Shown: positions 6,404 to 9,715 of the stretch, one piece after another
Numbering within the stretch: the stretch's first letter is position 1
How the letters are laid out: each line of letters begins with the position of its first letter
Assembly (NCBI GenBank): GCA_947455585.1
Contig: CANGOY010000054.1
Location: 1 to 9,715 of the forward strand
Direction: 5' to 3'
Source: Comamonadaceae bacterium
GTDB lineage: Bacteria; Pseudomonadota; Gammaproteobacteria; Burkholderiales; Burkholderiaceae_C
Length of the DNA: 9,715 nt
Notes under the pieces: model-generated
The model's input: only the letters and a program-made list of their open reading frames with translations
What the model was told of the DNA's origin: nothing
The model's database searches: none
Program-made: the position numbers and the translations under genes

Positions 6404-8298
6404 CAACGACCGCGCAAAAACAGCGCGTCGAGCTCACGCATGGACAACTGTCGCCAGGTGGGGCGGCCATGGTTGCATTGGTCTGAGCGCTCGGTTACTT
6501 CCATTTGACGCAGTAAACCGTTCATCTCATCAATGGTCAGCTTGCGGTTGGCACGTACCGCACCGTGGCAGGCCATGGTGGCCAAGAGTTCGTTGCGTGC
6601 GCGTTGCACCACCGTGCTGGCGTCGTGTTGGCCCAGTTCGGCCAACACGCTGCGTGCCAGTGCTACCGCATCGCCTTGCGCCAAGGTGCTGGGCACGGCA
6701 CGCACGGCCAAGGTTTTGCTCGACAGCGTGGAGATTTCTAAGCCGAGCTCTTGCAGCGCTTCGGCACAGGCCTCGGCAGTAGCTACTTCTTGCGCAGTGG
6801 CGGGGAAGGTGGCGGGAATCAACAGCGGTTGGCTGCTGATGCGCTGTGCGTCAATTTGTGTTTTGAGCTGTTCGTAAACGATGCGCTCGTGCGCCGCATG
6901 CATATCGACCAGCACCAAACCTTGTGCGTTCTCCGCCAAGATGTACACGCCATGCAGCTGCGCGATGGCTTTGCCTAAGGGCCAAGTTTCGGGGGCTGCG
7001 TCTTGCAGCGAAGGCGCTGCTGTGTTGGCTGTACTGAAGGCACTGGGGGCACTGGGGACAAAACTGTGCGCAGCTTGTTCTTCGGCAGGCAGACCCGTGC
7101 GTGGTGTGGATTGCCAAAGCGCACTCATATCTGCCACCCGCGTGCCAGCCAAAGGCATGGCAGCTTGTTGCCAGTTAAAAGTAGAAGTCTCCGCAGTACC
7201 CGCCATCGGCAGCTCATGGTTTTGCAACGCATTGGCCATGAGCATGTTGGCGCGAGGCACGGCCAAAGCGTTTTCAACTGCGTGGCGTACCGCTTGGTGC
7301 ACCTCACGACCATCACGGAAACGCACTTCAATCTTGGTGGGATGTACGTTGACGTCCACACGCGTGGGCTCAATCTCCACGTACAGCGCGTAAATGGGTT
7401 GGCGGTGGCCGTGCAGCACATCTTCATACGCGCTGCGTGCGGCGTGGGTGATGACTTTGTCGCGCACATAGCGGCCATTCACATAGGCAAATTGGTGGTC
7501 GGCGCGCGAGCGGGCGGCGTCTGGAATGCCAGCGCGGCCCACCACGGTGACGTTGCCCGATTGGTAATGCACGGCGACAGAGTTGTCTAAAAAGTCATCG
7601 CCCAACACATCGGCCAAGCGGCGGTCGAGTGAGCGTTGATACTGAACATTCAGGTCTTCGCCCGATGCGGCATCCATGGCTTGTGCGCGCCATTGCTCCA
7701 CCAACTTGCCCTCGTGCCAAATGGCAAAGCCCACCTCGGGGCGTGTGAGGGCGTGGCGACGCACAGCTTCCACGCAGTGAGCCAGCTCGGTGTTGTCGGT
7801 CTTTAAAAATTTGCGGCGTGCAGGCGTGCTGTAAAAGAGCTCTTTCACTTCCACCGTCGTGCCTTGTGCGCGTGCGGCGGGTTGCAATTCGCCGCTGCGG
7901 CCATCCAGCAGCATGGCGCTGTCTTGTGCGGCCGTGCGTGACAACACCGACAACTCAGACACCGATTGAATCGCAGCCAACGCTTCGCCGCGAAAGCCCA
8001 TGGTGCCCACCGATTCGAGTTCTGTGAGGCTGTTGATTTTGCTGGTCGCGTGGCGCTTCAAGGCCACGGGTAGTTCGTTGGCGGGAATGCCCACCCCGTT
8101 GTCTTCCACGCTGATGAGGCGCACACCACCGGCCAGCAAGCGCAGCGTGATTTGCGTGGCGCCCGCGTCTAGCGCGTTGTCTACCAGTTCACGTACAACG
8201 GAGGCCGGGCGTTCAACCACCTCGCCAGCGGCGATTTGGCTGATGAGTTCATCGGGGAGTTCGCGGATGGCGCGTGGGGGTTGGGTAGCAGGGTGCAC
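6403..8298 (-). CDS. mutL: DNA mismatch repair protein MutL
   Basis: MutL is a GHKL ATPase linking MutS mismatch recognition to strand removal. The 631-residue protein has the N-terminal ATPase motifs: LISQIAAGEVVERPASVV (18-35), Glu37 and Asn41 in RELVDNALDAGA, DNGVGI (66-71), RHATSKI (82-88) and GFRGEALAAI (101-110), then FYSTPARRKFLK and VNVHPTKIEVRF (316-327). A variable Ala/Ser/Pro-rich linker spans about 345-438. The C-terminal dimerisation domain carries DMHAAHERIVYE (465-476), which matches the metal-binding endonuclease motif DQHA(x)2E(x)4E apart from Met for Gln, plus ACHGAVRANRKL and CNHGRPT. This suggests an endonuclease-type MutL, as in bacteria lacking MutH. The start is GTG at 8298 with GAGG close upstream. 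It is the first gene of the mutL-MFS-miaA unit and is divergent from dedA. Confidence 0.97.
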   Translation of the reverse strand: MHPATQPPRAIRELPDELISQIAAGEVVERPASVVRELVDNALDAGATQITLRLLAGGVRLISVEDNGVGIPANELPVALKRHATSKINSLTELESVGTMGFRGEALAAIQSVSELSVLSRTAAQDSAMLLDGRSGELQPAARAQGTTVEVKELFYSTPARRKFLKTDNTELAHCVEAVRRHALTRPEVGFAIWHEGKLVEQWRAQAMDAASGEDLNVQYQRSLDRRLADVLGDDFLDNSVAVHYQSGNVTVVGRAGIPDAARSRADHQFAYVNGRYVRDKVITHAARSAYEDVLHGHRQPIYALYVEIEPTRVDVNVHPTKIEVRFRDGREVHQAVRHAVENALAVPRANMLMANALQNHELPMAGTAETSTFNWQQAAMPLAGTRVADMSALWQSTPRTGLPAEEQAAHSFVPSAPSAFSTANTAAPSLQDAAPETWPLGKAIAQLHGVYILAENAQGLVLVDMHAAHERIVYEQLKTQIDAQRISSQPLLIPATFPATAQEVATAEACAEALQELGLEISTLSSKTLAVRAVPSTLAQGDAVALARSVLAELGQHDASTVVQRARNELLATMACHGAVRANRKLTIDEMNGLLRQMEVTERSDQCNHGRPTWRQLSMRELDALFLRGR

Positions 8299-8331
8299 GG
8301 CCTCATTTTAGAGGCAGGGATAATGCACGCT

Positions 8332-8970
8332 ATGGAATTCATTACCCTCATCCTCGACTTCATTCTTCACATTGACCGTTACATCGAGGGCTTCGTGCAA
8401 GCCTACGGCACATGGGTCTATGCCTTGCTGTTTCTCATCATCTTTGTGGAGACGGGTTTGGTGGTCATGCCGTTCTTGCCCGGCGACTCGTTGCTGTTTG
8501 TGGTGGGCGCCATGTGCGGCGTGGGCTTGATGGACTATGGCTTGTCCGTGGCCTTGTTGCTCACGGCGGCGGTGGCGGGCAACCAAACCAACTACACCAT
8601 GGGCCGCTTCTTTGGCCCCAAAGTGTTTGCGTGGGAAGACTCTAAATTTTTCAACCGTCGCGCCTTTGACCAAGCCCATGCCTTTTACGAGCGCTACGGC
8701 GGTGTGACTCTCGTCGCAGCGCGTTTTATGCCTTTTGTACGTACCTTTGCGCCGTTTGTGGCGGGTGTGGCGCAGATGACGCGCCGCAAGTTCACCTTCT
8801 TTGACATCACGGGCGGCGCTTTATGGGTGGGCGGCATCGTGACGGCGGGTTACTTCTTTGGCAACATGCCTTGGGTGAAGTCCAACCTCGAAAAAATCAT
8901 TTGGGGTTTGATTTTGGTGCCCAGCGCCTTGGCTGCTTATGGCTCGTGGAAGGCTTCACGTGCGCCGTAA
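8332..8970 (+). CDS. DedA family membrane protein (YqjA/YghB-like)
   Basis: This 212-residue polytopic inner-membrane protein belongs to the DedA/SNARE-associated family, which supports envelope integrity; some members are reported to flip lipid carriers such as undecaprenyl phosphate. The residues known to be essential in E. coli YqjA/YghB align with Glu40 and Asp52 (FVETGLVVMPFLPGDSLLF) and Arg131 and Arg137 (ARFMPFVRTFAPFVAG). The start MEFITLILDF at ATG 8332 matches family length (about 220). AGGGA lies 11 bases upstream. An ATG at 8323 sits too close to that site, and an in-frame ATG at 8236 lies inside mutL on the other strand. Leucines are mostly TTG. The gene is divergent from mutL and convergent with the VF530 gene. 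The specific lipid substrate is unknown. Confidence 0.95.
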   Translation: MEFITLILDFILHIDRYIEGFVQAYGTWVYALLFLIIFVETGLVVMPFLPGDSLLFVVGAMCGVGLMDYGLSVALLLTAAVAGNQTNYTMGRFFGPKVFAWEDSKFFNRRAFDQAHAFYERYGGVTLVAARFMPFVRTFAPFVAGVAQMTRRKFTFFDITGGALWVGGIVTAGYFFGNMPWVKSNLEKIIWGLILVPSALAAYGSWKASRAP

Positions 8971-8993
8971 GTCAGCGCTGATGAAAAACAGCA

Positions 8994-9245
8994 TTAAAAA
9001 CCACGTTCTGTGCGGCGCATGTCGCGCAGCATGAACAAATACAAACTCTCCACCTTCTCACGCGCCCACGGTGTTTTGCGTAAAAACTTCAGGCTTGAGC
9101 CCACACTGGGGTCGTGCGTGAAGCAACGGATGTTGATGCGCTCGCCCAAGCCTTCCCATCCATAAAAATCAGCCAACTCGGTGACGAGTGCTTCTAAGGT
9201 CTTGCCATGCAAGGGATTGCGTGGCTGGGCTGTTGTGTCGGTCAT
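8994..9245 (-). CDS. VF530/DUF2132 family small protein
   Basis: This 83-residue protein matches the VF530 family, named for a Vibrio fischeri protein of solved structure and sometimes suggested to bind DNA; its function is not established. The family core is almost the whole protein: NPLHGKTLEALVTELADFYG (10-29), then GWEGLGERINIRCF and DPSVGSSLKFLRKTPWAREK (45-64). I chose the ATG at 9245, four bases after the amiC stop, which gives a length typical of the family. A start at 9302 would add 19 unlike residues and overlap amiC by about 50 bases. Only a weak purine-rich sequence precedes the start. It is probably co-transcribed with amiC and runs toward dedA, with 23 bases between the two stops. 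Confidence 0.92.
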   Translation of the reverse strand: MTDTTAQPRNPLHGKTLEALVTELADFYGWEGLGERINIRCFTHDPSVGSSLKFLRKTPWAREKVESLYLFMLRDMRRTERGF

Positions 9246-9249
9246 GGCT

Positions 9250-9715
9250 TTAGGTGTTGCGGGTTTTGGCCAGCGGTGGGTTGCGTGAGAAATAGCGTTC
9301 AATGCCTTTCATCAGGGCATCGGCCAAGTCGTTTTGGTATTGCGCGCTGACCAGGCGTTTCTCTTCTTCTGGGTTGCTGATGAAGGCGGTTTCCACCAAC
9401 ACGCTAGGAATGTCCGGTGCTTTCAGCACGGCAAAGCCTGCTTGCTCTACGCGGCCTTTGTGCAGTTTGCCAATGTGTTTGATTTGACCCAACATCGCGC
9501 TGCCGAGCTTGAGGCTGTCTTTGATTTGTGCGGTGGTACTCATGTCGAGCAGGGCGCGCTGCAGTGCGACGTCTTGGGTTTTGATGTTCAAGCCGCCAAT
9601 CAAATCGGCACGGTTTTCTTGCTTGGCCATCCATTTCGCAGCGGCACTCGAGGCCGCACCATCGCTCAAAGCAAACACACTGGCCCCTTTGGCCTCGGGG
9701 GTTTGAAATGCATCG
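9250..9715 (-). CDS. amiC: N-acetylmuramoyl-L-alanine amidase, C-terminal part (partial)
   Basis: About 154 C-terminal residues of an Amidase_3 enzyme are present; the 5' end lies beyond the right edge. The reading frame is open to the edge, where it starts DAFQTPEAKGASVFALSDG; the GTG at 9678 is an internal valine, not a start. The enzyme cleaves the amide between N-acetylmuramic acid and the stem peptide in periplasmic peptidoglycan, mainly at division. The segments SSAAAKWMAKQEN, DLIGGLNIKT, LLDMSTTAQIKDSLKLG and KLHKGRVEQAGFAVLK are typical. The conserved glutamate of SVLVETAFISNPEEE is encoded at 9391-9393. The zinc-binding His of the expected SIHADAF motif would lie just outside the window. 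The name amiC, rather than amiB, follows betaproteobacterial usage. Proximity to mutL and miaA recalls the amiB-mutL-miaA cluster of E. coli. Confidence 0.94.
   Translation of the reverse strand, partial: DAFQTPEAKGASVFALSDGAASSAAAKWMAKQENRADLIGGLNIKTQDVALQRALLDMSTTAQIKDSLKLGSAMLGQIKHIGKLHKGRVEQAGFAVLKAPDIPSVLVETAFISNPEEEKRLVSAQYQNDLADALMKGIERYFSRNPPLAKTRNT

Noticed and set aside
6892..6903. Met instead of Gln in the MutL endonuclease motif (DMHA in place of DQHA)
   Set aside because: The metal-binding Asp, His and both Glu residues are kept, and Met at this position is, as I recall, common in betaproteobacterial MutL, so it is not a defect.
7003..7590. Overlapping plus-strand open frames of 170-195 codons opposite mutL
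   Set aside because: They carry no recognisable motif and lie opposite conserved MutL ATPase and linker codons; they are chance frames in G+C-rich sequence.
8319..8324. GATAAT resembling a -10 element just upstream of dedA
   Set aside because: No -35 hexamer occurs at 16-18 bases and there is no extended -10 TG. It would imply a leaderless transcript, which the sequence alone cannot support.
8236..8331. Upstream extension of DedA to an ATG at 8236
   Set aside because: The added 32 residues lie over the opposite-strand start of mutL and are unlike DedA N-termini; the ATG at 8332 gives the normal family length.
8971..8993. Possible terminator between dedA and the VF530 gene (GCTG/CAGC around an A-rich loop)
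   Set aside because: The stem is only four base pairs and no T-run follows on either strand, so it does not meet the pattern of an intrinsic terminator.

Overview
This window reads as ordinary chromosomal housekeeping sequence from a betaproteobacterium, most likely of the family Comamonadaceae (Limnohabitans/Rhodoferax-like). The assignment rests on recognised protein families and gene order: nuoL-nuoM-nuoN followed by a Nudix hydrolase and a DUF1178 protein, and an amiC/mutL/miaA neighbourhood. It is inference, because no rRNA or marker search could be run. Coding density is very high. No gap between genes exceeds about 50 bases, and I see no tRNA, rRNA, CRISPR array, insertion sequence, prophage or long repeat.

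Region 1 (1-3104, + strand) is the 3' end of the respiratory complex I operon: the last codons of nuoL, then complete nuoM and nuoN, both proton-pumping antiporter-like membrane subunits. It closes with a strong intrinsic terminator at 3079-3104. Region 2 (3106-4229, + strand) is a two-gene unit, an ADP-ribose pyrophosphatase-like Nudix hydrolase and a DUF1178 zinc-ribbon-like protein, joined by a GTGA stop/start overlap. The Nudix start codon directly abuts the terminator's T-run.

Region 3 (4210-8298, - strand) is a compact three-gene unit transcribed right to left: mutL (mismatch repair), a Bcr/CflA-type MFS efflux transporter, and miaA (tRNA isopentenyltransferase). Adjacent genes overlap by 1 and 8 bases, so translational coupling is likely. 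The 3' end of miaA also overlaps the convergent DUF1178 gene by 20 bases. Region 4 (8332-8970, + strand) is a DedA-family membrane protein, divergent from mutL with only 33 bases between start codons. Region 5 (8994-9715, - strand) is the C-terminal part of an N-acetylmuramoyl-L-alanine amidase (amiC), cut by the window edge, followed by a small VF530/DUF2132 protein.

The amidase-mutL-miaA order matches the amiB-mutL-miaA core of Escherichia coli, here interrupted by VF530, dedA and the MFS gene. I looked for an undescribed system and found none. The observations worth a second look concern gene junctions, insertions into the conserved cluster and codon use.
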